Assembly (NCBI RefSeq): GCF_016808095.1
Contig: NC_068970.1
Location: forward strand, 37,110,630-37,174,629
From: Vigna angularis
Lineage: Eukaryota; Streptophyta; Magnoliopsida; Fabales; Fabaceae
Length of the DNA stretch: 64,000 bases
Direction: 5' to 3'
Part shown: positions 22,604 to 34,453 of the stretch, in pieces
Position numbering within the stretch: position 1 is the first letter of the stretch
How the letters are laid out: the number at the start of each line of letters is the position of its first letter
Translations under genes and position numbers: made by a program
The notes under the pieces: generated by a model
The model's input: only the letters and a program-made list of their open reading frames with translations
Databases searched by the model: none
What the model was told of the DNA's origin: nothing

Positions 22604-23094
22604 CAACTGGACGTGTAAGGACCTGAAGAGCATTAAATAACCAACCACCTGTCAGTACATTAAACGTCCGTGATGGGGGGACGGACGTCTATAATGGCTG
22701 CCATGGTATTTGAAACGTTCAGCTTATAAACGTTCAGCTTATATAAACGTTCAGTTGTCAGCTTATTAAACGTCCGTCTCAGCCAGGGACGGACGTTCAA
22801 AAAGCTACACATCTTTGTACTTCGTATTAAACGTCCGTCAGCTAGGACGGACGTACATTACATTATAAACGTCCGTCTCGATAAGGGACGGACGTTCATA
22901 GGCTCACAGGGATTCACTTAAACGTCCGTCTGCCAAAGACGGACGTCTAGAATATTATACACGTCCGGCTCGACCCAGGACGGACGTCTAGAGTTCCACT
23001 TATTTACTAATATGCCACCGGTCAATTATATACGTTGGGGCTTTTGTGGACGGACGTCTATGGGGAGACGTTGAAAGGGCTTTCTGCACTAGTG

Positions 23095-23097
23095 ATG
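23095..23097. repeat. 3-bp TSD (atg) of the large CACTA element, right
   Basis: Matches 14523-14525. Confidence 0.85.
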
Positions 23098-25016
23098 GTT
23101 TATCCATAGTTAGAAACGTTGATTAATATTATTACAAGAATTGAATATACATAAAGGGCGTATTCACTTTTCAATACACTTTTCTTTTTTATGTTAAAAT
23201 AATATAATTAATTAAAATTAATTTAAAATAAAGTGTGAGTGATTAGTATTTAATTAGACAATTTAATAAGTATAATTAATTTGAAATAAAATGTCATTGA
23301 TTGAAAATAATTTTAATTAAATATTAAAATTAAAATAATTTTGATTAAGTTTCATGCAAACTGTGTGGAAAAAAAATTGAATAAAGGAAGGAGAAGCGGA
23401 TAACTTGGCATGGGAACAAATGACTTTTATCTATAGATTCTTGCTATGTTGAGAAAATGTCCATTTATAACTCACCTCCTTTTCTTCTACCGTAGTTCAA
23501 ATGATCAATAATAAACACAAATTTCTTCCGATTATCCATGCTCATAAATAGTAAATTTTCTTAAAGTTTATTTTCTTTTAAACTACTAAGTACTCAATTT
23601 TTTTTATTTGTTTTGTGTGTTTTTCTGTAGTAACAGTAAAACTATTCTTTTCCATTTGTAGAAACAAACCCAATCATACATATTAGTAAAAAACACTATA
23701 AAATTGCAAAGATATAAAGAGAATATAAAAAGAAGGATAAATAGTAAATTAGTATAATAAATATTGACACGTTTCATTTTTAATATAATAAGAAAAATAT
23801 ATTATAATTTTATTACAATTCATTAAAGAGTAAGATAATGGAACATATCTTTGGTCTTTAATAATTATTTCCATACATTTTTGTCATTGATTTATTCTTG
23901 ATCTGTCGTAAAATGTATAATAACATGTACCTAATTTTTACATTAATGAACCCCGTTTTAACATTCATAAGATTTATTTATATCTTCTAGTTTTATAACA
24001 ATCACCAAATTGTAAATATTTAAATTAGTTCCCTTCACTAGAATTAAATTATGCTTTATCCAACAATTCCTCAATAAACTTGTTCTCAATTCAAACAATC
24101 AATTGTAAGCTTTCTGAATGTCAACTCTATACCAACAACATCTCCCCTTAAGAAAAGAAGAATAAAATAAATTAAACTGAGGTAAAGTTGAATATACTTA
24201 CCAATTCTAAACTTTGATGGATTTGAAACAACTTACATTCCTCTAACTTCTCATTATCTTAGTTGGACAATATTTTCTCGATCATAACCTCATTTATTAT
24301 TTTAGAAATTTTACAAACTTTTAACCTATATTTCTACAGTTTAATTTCCAATTCATTTGAAATCAATTTTTAAAACTAGTGTAAGAAAAAAATTATATCG
24401 GATAAATAAACTTTCTATAAGAAGTCTCCAATTCTATATCGCTTTTAAAATTAATATAAAAAGTATCATTTTTTATACTGATTAAATTCACAATTGACCC
24501 AAGAAATATTTCACAATTTGCATCCTTCCATCTATTTTTCTTCGTCTCATTCTCATCACCTACATCCAAGTACAAGTATTTGAATCAATAATATAATTTT
24601 AAAAATCAATTCCAATTGGTAAAATTCATGCATAACCTAACCTGAAAAATGGGAGAATAATGTAAGAAATTCTTAACTTCTTCCCAAATATAGAGAATAA
24701 AAAATATATTCAGGCACAACAAACATATATTCATTGATACATCTAATTCCACAGAAAAAAAAAATAAATATGGAAAACTCTCAGTGAGTACCAGGGAGAA
24801 GATGAAGTCATCGACTCCGACGACATTTGATATCCAAAATAATGTTCTAACCTACGTGTATAAGAAGAAACTAAATTGTGTATGCAATGACATTCTCGAT
24901 GGGGCAGAATTGAGTTTTGCAAGAGAGAAAGGGGAAGATGAAACCCCTGTGATACAAGGTGCGACCTTACCAAGAGTTTTTATCATCAATGTTCATGTCA
25001 GTAGCGAAAAACGAAA
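23098..25016. other. AT-rich intergenic sequence
   Basis: No gene or complete element recognised. The 83-codon open frame at 24784-25035 (+) lies in slightly GC-richer sequence but matches no family I know and reads across the next element's boundary. Confidence 0.5.
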
Positions 25017-25019
25017 ATG

Positions 25020-26596
25020 CACTATAGTACAGTAAAGGAAAACGATAACAGTTATTTTCACTTATACGCAGCAGTTTCGCAACCCAAGCATATACATGCG
25101 AGGCAAAACGGGTAGGCTTTTTGCCTCGGTCCTAAACCAAAGCAAAAAGGTGTGTGCTTTTGCCTCGGTTCAAATCCAACCAAGGCAGTAAAGGGGTTTT
25201 CTCTTTTTTTTTTGTGTTTTTCTTTTTTGTTTTCACCATTTGCCAGGTTAATTCTTAGCCCCTGGCTACAATTCATCAATGCCCATCGCTCCATCTCACA
25301 CCACCATCACCAAAGGTTCCCAATTGCGAAGAATAAAGAATCCCAGAAATCTAAATCAAATATCCTAATTTCAAGATCAAAATACAATAACAGTAAACCC
25401 TAAAAGAAAATTCCTAAATCATAATGCAACCACTCTTCACGGCTCATCCTACAACCAATCATAAACCCAGAAAATCAACCCCTAAGACGAAATGAAAACT
25501 CCAAATCACTACAAGAATGAGGACGACGCATTCCCACCACCACCTGTAGAGAATCAATCAAACACCACCATTCCTATAGAGAATCAACCAAACATAAAAG
25601 AACTCAATCGACATCAGAAAAAGGGGAGGGAAGGAAGCTTCCTCCTTCGCTACGAATAATAACGGAGAGAAGAAGAAGAATAAGAACGACCACTGCGCTC
25701 TTGCGCCCTCGTCGCATCTCCGCTACGCCTTCTGTCGCGCCATTGATGATCCCTCATGGTTGTTTGTCCGTGCGAGACGAAAACCCTAAGCTAGGTTGGA
25801 TGCATGACTTGAAGTAAGACAAATCAGAATAGAGAAGAGGAAGGAAGCCTCCTTCTTGGCAACGCGAAAGAGAAAACCCTCTTCGGCTTGTGCCAGACTC
25901 CCGGTGTTGCCCCAAAGTTGGGTCTCTCTGTGAGAATAGAATCAAGATGAAGAAGGTGAAAAGAAATTCCACCCCTTGCGTAACTCGGATCCGAATAGGG
26001 AAGAAGGGTTCTTGTGTCGAATAGAGAAGAGGAAGAGTAATCATTGTTTTACGTTTTTTAAATTTTAACTATCGAAGAAGCTATTACCTTGGTTAACTAG
26101 AAAACCGAGGTAATAAGACTCTACCGCCTCGGTTCTAAAGACAACCAATGCATAAACCTTTCCGAAAAAAATTCAAAATAAAATTATAAACGAAAAAATT
26201 TAAAGATATTTCTAACTATAGACATCGGTTGCGATTAAACCAAGGCATAAAGGCTTTATGACATCGATTCAAATGGAACCGAGACAATATATGTTGACAA
26301 AATGGATTTAGAATGTGCAGATACAAAGGTTGTCATCTTTTGGCATGACATACTACCTCGGTTCTGAACAGAACCGAGGCAGTAGGTCTTTTTTGCCGAG
26401 GGAAAGTAAGGTTTTTTGCCTCGATTGGTTAGAGAACCGAGAACCGAGGCAGTATACCTCTTAGGCATCGGTTCCAATTGAACCGATACATATAGTTTCG
26501 TAAAAATTACGAAATTGCCACCATGTTTTGATACGCTTCGGTTTTTTTGAAACCGAAGCGTAATGTGTGAGTTAAAAAACTCTTTTTTTACTAGTG
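25020..26596. mobile_element. Non-autonomous CACTA-like element (1.58 kb), GCCTCGGTT subterminal family
   Basis: Starts CACTATAGTA, ends TTACTAGTG (inverted CACTAGTAA), with atg on both outer sides (25017-25019 and 26597-26599). The arms carry 'gcctcggtt' and 'aaccgaggc' words in both orientations (25090-25190 and 26080-26560). The core (25200-26040) contains no transposase. Its minus strand has a frame of 97 codons (26044-25754) with no known domain. The TIR match beyond CACTA is poor, so the exact left end is less certain than in the other elements. Confidence 0.7.
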
Positions 26597-26599
26597 ATG

Positions 26600-27700
26600 G
26601 GTGATTTATTTAAGTGACTCGTGCATGAGTGAAAGATGGAGAATAAGAAATCCTAAATAAAAGGAAATACTTTCTTTGAGAATCCTTTGCTTGTGTGTTT
26701 GCAAATAAATAAAAAAACAATAAAAAACTACTTCCTATACGAATTATATATCTAGAATTGATATAAACTTTTTTTTTCTTAATAACAAAAATGTTATTAC
26801 ATCCACTTTCTATATTAGTTATATCTATAATTTGTATAAAAAGTATTATCTTATTTACAATTCTACTATCACATATTTTTTTTATAACAAGTAGATTATA
26901 ATCACCGTAAAAAGTCGTTATAAAAAAATATTTTTGCATAAATAATGCCAGAGTCTTTGCATTTTTTTGCTAGAAATATTTACACAATGTTTTAATGATA
27001 TTTTAAAATCTCTTGAAATATTGATCTGGTGGTCAAAAATATTACATTAAAAAAATATACTATGCATTATATGAAGAACTTATTAGAGTAATGTTACTTA
27101 TAACTGAATGAATTCCTGATTATTGAAATGTCAAATATAGTATTGAAACATTCCTCTTCGATTTCTTAATAAGCAAATGTCTTCAAAAATTTTATACCGA
27201 ATGCACAAGTTATTTTTATAAAAACTTTTAAAAAAATTATAATAAAACAAGTTGTTGGAGAAGAAATTTTTATATAAATATATTTTTTCAATTTATAACA
27301 CTAATTTGATTTCTAAAAATTAAACAAATTTATATTTTAATTTATAACAGTAATTAGAATTTAAATTTTTTTTGTACTCAAACATCTCAATTAAAAACTT
27401 TGTTAGTTCAACTTGGACCAAGATATTAAAGTTTGACTGATGTTAGGATGTTGCTAGCACCACATTATATTTTTTAATAATGTAGCAAGAGTTAATGTTA
27501 GAATAGATAATGATGATTTCTGGGTCGTCATCCAAAATTATTCTTTTACTTACACTTATTAGTGTTGTTTTTAACTAACATTACTATGATGTTTTATTTG
27601 TTAACAGTAGTGATATTTTTGAGTTGATGTCAAATATCATATTTTTTTTTGTTTTTTTATATTAAATGAGATTATTTGAAGTTGATGTAAGTGAAAATAT
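26600..27700. other. AT-rich intergenic sequence
   Basis: Long A/T tracts and no coding signal. No matched repeats were found. Confidence 0.5.
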
Positions 27701-28338
27701 TTGTTTTCCACCATGATTAATTGATAATACCTATATGGTTATTTCTTGATTTAACAGTGCCTTTATTTTTTTTTTTGTTAAGATATTTTAAAGAACATCT
27801 TTAAAACTAATGTTTTAAGAAGGAAGAATTAAAATTAGTGTAAAAAGGATTGTGTGGAGTTTTGTTGGTTGTTTGTAATTGAAGGTATTCTAAAGAAAAA
27901 GAAGATTAGTAGCATTATTAGGTGACAAGAACAATGTTTGTTTGGGAACCCTGGGAGACAAGTGGTTATCCTTGGGGTCATGCAAAGGGATTAGAAGGGT
28001 CTACCTGCTTTCAAACTGCTCAGACCAAACCAAAAAATATGGAACAATCATCAACTACGTGCGCGTAGGATGTGCTCGATTGACGGCTGAAATTGTTCTC
28101 AAGACACCCCAAGCGTGATGCCTGATATGATATGTATGTACTGAAAAACAGTGATGCTAGTTACTCACAATCTCAATATTATTCAATAATACAATCTGTA
28201 AAATAAAATACTAAAACTTTCTTTTTTATCATGTATCTTCCATTTTTAACCATCTATTTATCTTTCTCCTCATTTATTCTCTATTTTCTCCCAACAAACA
28301 TCTTTAATTTTTATATTATTTTTCATAAATTTTTATTT

Positions 28339-28343
<5 letters not shown>

Positions 28344-28392
<49 letters not shown>
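28344..28392. repeat. (AT)n microsatellite
   Basis: Uninterrupted AT dinucleotide run of about 49 bp. Confidence 0.98.
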
Positions 28393-28397
<5 letters not shown>

Positions 28398-29730
28398 CAG
28401 TTAAGATTGGCGAAATTTGACATGAGATAGAGTGGGTCTCACCTGTGTACGGTACTTGCATTATGCAAATCTTTCTGTTTTATCTTTGCACAGATCAGTT
28501 CAATCTCCAAATCTTTGTATATGTCGGAAGAATTCAACTTTTAAAAGAATTGTTATGATCAGTGTTTACTACAGAGCTTGGCTATTCAAGACACAAAAAA
28601 ATGAACAGAAGAAGATCCAATGGTATCTTTGATAAAAATAAAAATTAAGATTTGATTTTGGTAATTAATATGAATTTATATCTCATTGTAATAAATAAAT
28701 AAAACAATTAAAAAAAAAGGAAAATGGTTGAAGAGGAGATTAAAAGCAGTGGTTGAGTGTTTTTCTTTGTTTGTATAGTCCCACAGTTTATTTTTTGTGT
28801 GCATGTGTACCTGTTTGCACATGCAGTGCTGTGGCATGGTCTGCATTAGATGGCCCTACACACAACCATTATTGTCACTAACTGCTTCCTTCCTACTTAG
28901 GATCCCCTCTATTGCCCTATGGTTCCTTGTCCCTTGTACCCGACGTCTAGACTCAGGACCCATCCCTCATCACTTCAAAACTCAAGAACCCAACCCCACT
29001 ATTTCAAGCACTAATACTTAGTAGGCAACCAAAAATAAGAATAAAGTAACCTGATCGACCAGTCCACATCTACCAAAATTTGTGCAATGCAATATTCACA
29101 AACAAAATAAATAAATCAACAATTTGTTAGTTATTCTAACTCTGCCTTACAAATCTCTGCATTCTGCTGCATTAGTGCTATTACGAGAACCTGAGTGATC
29201 AAACATCACCACAGGACAATCTTATTATGAAAACAACCTACTACAATTATTAATTCTTTTCCAACGCATCGAAAAACTCAAATTAATTACCCCACATACG
29301 GACACTGCTATTCTTTCTTCTCCTTACTTCTCCATTTCCATTTCAGTATAACTCACTGCATAATTCCCATCAACAATAATATTACTTTAATTAATTAATT
29401 AGAACAAAACCCCTTTTACTTTTTTCTGATTGAGATTAAAACTTTATCGTTATTATATACAGTAAAAAAAATACATCAAAGTTATGATAACTATAAAAGA
29501 ATACTTCTTTTTTAATTGAGGTCAGTGTTGATCAGTATGTCATCTAATATGTTATAGAATGATAGAAAAAGTGATGAACATAAGTTATAAGTTTTGTCTT
29601 TAAAGAGATGGTCTGCAACACTCCACTTTAAACATAGTTGAGCATTTCAATAAAATCACAATTATGAGTATCGTGGTTGCAATTTACAACATTATCTCAT
29701 GATGTAAAGGAAAGTACAACGTTTGAAGTT

Positions 29731-29734
<4 letters not shown>

Positions 29735-29772
<38 letters not shown>
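29735..29772. repeat. (AT)n microsatellite
   Basis: Uninterrupted AT run of about 38 bp. The 'YIYIYIY' peptide it spells is an artefact. Confidence 0.98.
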
Positions 29773-29775
<3 letters not shown>

Positions 29776-31865
29776 AAAAATAAGGACAATTCCTTTTGCT
29801 ATTTATTGTTTAGCATGGGGTTAATTTGTCACAGGATGCGGAGGTTGAAACGGGGATGTAGTTTGTTTCCTAAACCAGGAAGCAAAAGTGTTGAGCATGA
29901 AAGGTGGCAGTTGGGGCATGGGTTCATGTGTGTGTGTCTGGAAGGTTGTAGATATGGTAGTGAAGGAAAGTGAGGTTTGGTGGGAACAAGAAGTGACAGA
30001 GGGAAGGCAATTAGCAAACACAAAACACTTGAGGTTCATGTGCTCTAGTCTGGAACAGTGAACACAATTTATAAACATGGTTTTGGAATGACCCTAGCAG
30101 AATGTGATACGGTCTCCAAGGTTAAATAAAAGGGGAGAGGGGCATCAATAGGAAAATAATTCAGAAGTGGTGGTATCAATGGCCCACTTTATTAATAGTA
30201 CAGCATATCCATAAGATTCTGTTGGGGCTGTTCCCTGGATGTACTTGAAAATCAAACACCCAATATCTCTCTCTCCATTCTCTTCTCTACTCACACCACA
30301 ACATCTACATACATGTGCATCACACATCTTTATTTCTTATATGCATCACATATCTTTATTTCCTTGTCATAGCTGAAATCAGATACACACATATACGCAG
30401 ACACTGAGAGCCCAAATGGGTCAAGAGATAAAACACTCAATCTTTTGCCTTTATATTTCTCCTTCGTCTGTTCGATTTCAAGCGTGTGGGAAGTCAGTTA
30501 AGCCTGTCTGGTGGCATAAAAATAAGAAGCACAAACCCCATGTGTCTCAAAACTTCTACCTTTTCCAAACTCTTCTTTTTCCTTATCCTCATAATTAATA
30601 TGTGCCTCTTTTGTCTGCACCAACCTTCAATCTCAAACATATTAATTCCTAATTCCACCCTTCAACTCCCAAATTTTAACCTTAACTCACTTCTGCCAAT
30701 CCTTTCCAAAACCATAAAATTTTTGGTCCTGCTCTTAGGATATGTCAACTATCTCTTAAATAAAAGAAATGGACATTGTGCACTTTAAAAAACAAAATTA
30801 ATTAATTTTGGTTTTTCTTTATTTATTTTAAACTCTTCTTAAAATTAACAACCAATAAAACAATTTTAAAACTTGTTTAATTTTGCTGTGAAGAATTTAT
30901 TTTAGATCTGTAAATTGATTTAGAATTTAAACAATTTTTATATAAAATAAAAAGTTCTCGATTAAGTTGATTTGGAAATAAAAGTATCCAATCGCATAGT
31001 TTATGGGTGGAAGCATGAAAAGAAGAGTTGAATCATAATTGCAATTCCTCGGTGAAAGATATTATAAGTATTGTCATTAAGAAGAAGATTGTATCTTAAA
31101 CATGGAAAATTACGTCTGAAATCTGAAAGGAAAAGTAAATACAGTAATAAATCAGTTACTTTATAGGAATATGACTATGTTAAGGGTGTTTTAGAAGGTG
31201 TGATTTTGATGAAGAAACAGAAGAAGTTGAAGGAAGATAGGTTAATTTTGAAATAGTCAAAGCGGTCCAATTGCAGTCCAAGCCTAAGCAATCTAGGGCA
31301 TAGGTGTAGAGGTATTGGTTGCAGATGAAGACCCACGTCTCTTAATGCTGAAGGACGGGTACCTGCAGGTGCAGGGTGTAAATGCATCACTCCATCCCTA
31401 CAAGGAAAATCAAGGGCAGTGAATATCTGACCAAATCATCTTAGTTTGGACAGAAGAAATCATTTTCAACGAGCTCTGGTCTGCCGTGGACCAAATGCAT
31501 TAACAATAGAAGTATGCATTTAGAAATAGTACTAAAGTTGTTTCAATAACTTATTAAATATGGTATTTCCAATCTAACTTCTTATAAGGCTGCAACCAGT
31601 TTTACTGCTATGGAGCAACACTCTTGCGAATTGGGCAGAATAAAATAATAAAGTTGAATTTTCACAACTGACAAATATGAAAAGTTTTACTCCATGGTAC
31701 CATCAATTTGCAGAAGAAATTAATAAAAGTGCTTTAAGAGTTTCACATGTCATGTAGCAGTCCATGCGTGCATGTTATTATTGTTAAGGATTTATTTTAT
31801 GATTGTTGTTGGTAGCTGATACTGATACTGATACATAAACATAAACATATACATATAGGTAGTAT

Positions 31866-31867
<2 letters not shown>

Positions 31868-31909
<42 letters not shown>
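31868..31909. repeat. (AT)n microsatellite
   Basis: AT run of about 42 bp, preceded by short 'gatact' and 'ataaac' repeats. Confidence 0.98.
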
Positions 31910-31912
<3 letters not shown>

Positions 31913-34448
31913 TGGGAATGGGGAGTAGGGAATAGGTAATAGGCAATATAGTGAATATGAAGATTGACAGCGAGAATATGAGATTGTACAGGTAGGTGAT
32001 TTGAGTGCACGGGTGAGGGTGGATTCCTTTTCTAGCTTTGATATTTATGTAAAAGGGTATGTGGAATGTATAAGATGGTGGGTTACTGTTACTGACTTCC
32101 GTGAAGAACTGAAAATTTATCCAAACAAAGGATGGATATGAAAAGGGTTATGATGCCACATATAGGTAATAAAGATAAAGATAGGGGTTTTTAGACTGCC
32201 ATGAGGCCTAACAGTCAGTAACACACACTGATTCATAAAAGAAAAGGAGAAGGACTACTGAGACAGAAGAAGCCCCACAAAAGGCCCAAAGAAGGATGAC
32301 CTCATTGGAAATTCATTTATCTGTAAGTGTAGATTGGTTTCCCCACACTTTCCCATGATTTCCCTGATGTTAACAACTCATAACAAATGGTTGTTTTAAG
32401 AGCACAGTAAAAGGGTTTGATGCTCGATATACTTTTCATAATTTGGACTATTATCTGTCTCTCTCTGTCTCTCCCTTTGGATCTGACTCCACAGTACTCT
32501 GTAACTACCAAGAGCGCCACAGTCATGAGATGAAACCCAAGGACTTGGCCTGTGGTTCAGATTTTGGACCATTGTTTTTCTACAGCATTTATGGAGCGTT
32601 TCTAACATCTCACAACTTAAGTAACTGCATACTATCACCCCTCATAGATAAAATAGAAGGATACCGACTTCATTTTCTCACATTTTCTTTTATTTATTGC
32701 GGACAACACACTGTTTTACTATCCCACACCCTTTAATCTTTTTTTTTTTATTTTTTATTTCTCTATAAAACCCTAAAAGCTTCAAAAGAGGTTGTTACAA
32801 ATAAAATAAGTGATATTGTATTTATTTTTCTGAGAGAGGAGAAGAAATGATTGTACTAGTCAACGTGCGTAGACCCCTAATGTACTGTTCCAGAGAAGCA
32901 AGCAGACCCAACGGTTCGATGGTCCTTCTGCCACCGTACCACAGGAGCATGTTAATTATTATTGCGATGCATGAAGATCTGATATAGACAAGGATCCCTT
33001 TGAGCACCCTATGATTTATTTTTTAGCCATAAGGGCAATGGTGCTTCATGCCTTCTGTTTCCTTTTATTTTCTGTTATCTTTCTCATTCCCAACTATCTA
33101 TACTATATCTATCAATCTCTTGGTACACTTGAGTGTGAGAGGCATGAGCTAGGACCCATTAACCCATTCATTAATTAGTTCATTCATTCTACCCTACGCA
33201 ATGTAACAAAACAAAACCCTCTCTATTCAGCTTTCTTCCCTTTTACCAAAGTTAAAATTAAGTACTTTGGCGTTTTGGTATGCACTCCTAAAAAAAGTTG
33301 TAGTAACTAGGAACAGAACAGAAACAAGAATCCTTGTACGTACGTCTAAAGCCAGTGATTCCACCTCCATCAAATGGAACAGTTGTTGCTTCACATTTTT
33401 CACAAACAGTATTCAGCGTACATGATGTGACAGTTCGTTTGTTATAATTGACGAGAGGATGCGGAACGGTGGGTTCTCTTCCCACTTGCTACTGTCAAAT
33501 TTCATAAAATGGCTTGGTTTGTAAAACATGGAACACGACAACAACCAGTTAGCAACGTAGACCCTACAACAATGTTGTTTCTCCATGTTCCCAGTCAAAC
33601 ATGGCACCATATCCGTATTGTATCAATTCCCATCACGGTCTTCAGTTGAGATGACACCATTTCACGCACTCATCACAAAAATTCGCTAATCCAATCTACA
33701 TTATTACCATGCTACCGACTATAATGTATCACAATGTCACATTACATTGTAACAACATTAACCCTTCACCTCACAATTTTTCACTTCAAATTTCGGTCTT
33801 ATATCAACTCAAAACTATTGCATGCTCAAAGTTTTGCGATAAAACACTTGGGCCATGTAAAAGCTCTTCATGTATGAATCCAACCCAAGAATATAGATCT
33901 GCAGAGTGTAGACCCAACCCAATATGGATTCCTCCTACTTCAATTTAAGTACACATAGGTTATTCTGACAAACAAAAAAAGTACATCTCCTATTCTTGTC
34001 TTTTACTTCAGAAGTTCAACGCTACCAAGTAAAAAGCATGTCCCATATATGCTAAGGAATGGTTTCATTTAGGAATTTTTAGCATACAAAGGAAGTTTTT
34101 TTTTTTATATAAAAAGAAACAAACTTTGAAAATAAGAATGATTTATTACGATGATATGCGTTTGATGTAAGTGATTTCAAATAATTTTTGGAGAAAGCTT
34201 TTGGAAGTGAACATTTAGTATACGGTGGTCCTGCAGAGATTGTTTGAAAAATGATCAATTTACCCTCAATAGCAATATTCACATGTACAGTTCATTTTTT
34301 TAAATAATTATTATCAATTAATAAACAATATTTTTAAATCATTAATACTTTCTATTGAATAATTTATTTTAATTTTCTCTACTAATATTTTTCCTTTTTT
34401 AACCCAAAAATTCTTTACATTAAGAAAAACAAATACATGTAAGGATCA

Positions 34449-34453
34449 CACCC
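34449..34453. repeat. 5-bp TSD (caccc), left
   Basis: Repeated exactly at 37033-37037. Confidence 0.85.

Larger units (their letters stand above)
22245..23060. repeat. Right subterminal hairpin array of the CACTA element
   Basis: Dense 'aacgtccgt' and 'acggacgt' words in both orientations, twice as long as the left array and probably the promoter-side arm. It contains a 117-bp tandem duplication with two perfect palindromes (annotated separately). Confidence 0.85.
14526..23094 (-). mobile_element. Complete 8.57-kb CACTA (En/Spm) transposon
   Basis: Terminal inverted repeats are CACTAGTGCAGAAA at both ends (14526-14539 and, inverted, 23081-23094). They are flanked by atg TSDs. Long subterminal arms are rich in gacgtccgt/acggacgtc motifs. 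Two minus-strand genes fill the interior: a TNP2-type transposase (18157-21334) and a ten-exon Ulp1-like gene (15195-18072), so the element's 5' end is on the right. Structure is complete end to end. The transposase has two disabling lesions, so the copy probably needs help in trans. Confidence 0.95.
27700..34440. other. Transposon-poor island, no gene recognised
   Basis: About 6.7 kb without LTR, CACTA or retroelement protein traces. It alternates AT-rich tracts with more complex segments (about 27880-28100, 28790-29030, 29820-30060, 30200-30560, 31180-31420, 32170-32660, 32840-33010, 33290-33620). None gives a frame with a known domain, and no tRNA, rRNA or familiar miRNA was recognised. 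Possible contents are regulatory DNA or non-coding transcripts. This is a negative result, not a prediction. Confidence 0.4.

Noticed and set aside
14575..23060. CRISPR-like regular repeats in the CACTA arms
   Set aside because: Repeats are inverted as well as direct, spacers are irregular, and the setting is a plant transposon.
25754..26044. 97-codon minus-strand frame in the CACTA element at 25 kb
   Set aside because: No recognisable domain and lies in a leader-like core; reported only as part of the element.
31175..31390. Possible small secreted peptide gene (71 codons, minus strand)
   Set aside because: No signal peptide and no match to CLE, CEP or other plant peptide motifs that I know.
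32290..33010. Possible microRNA precursors in the transposon-poor island
   Set aside because: No sequence equals a conserved plant miRNA that I recognise, and no long fold-back could be drawn by eye.
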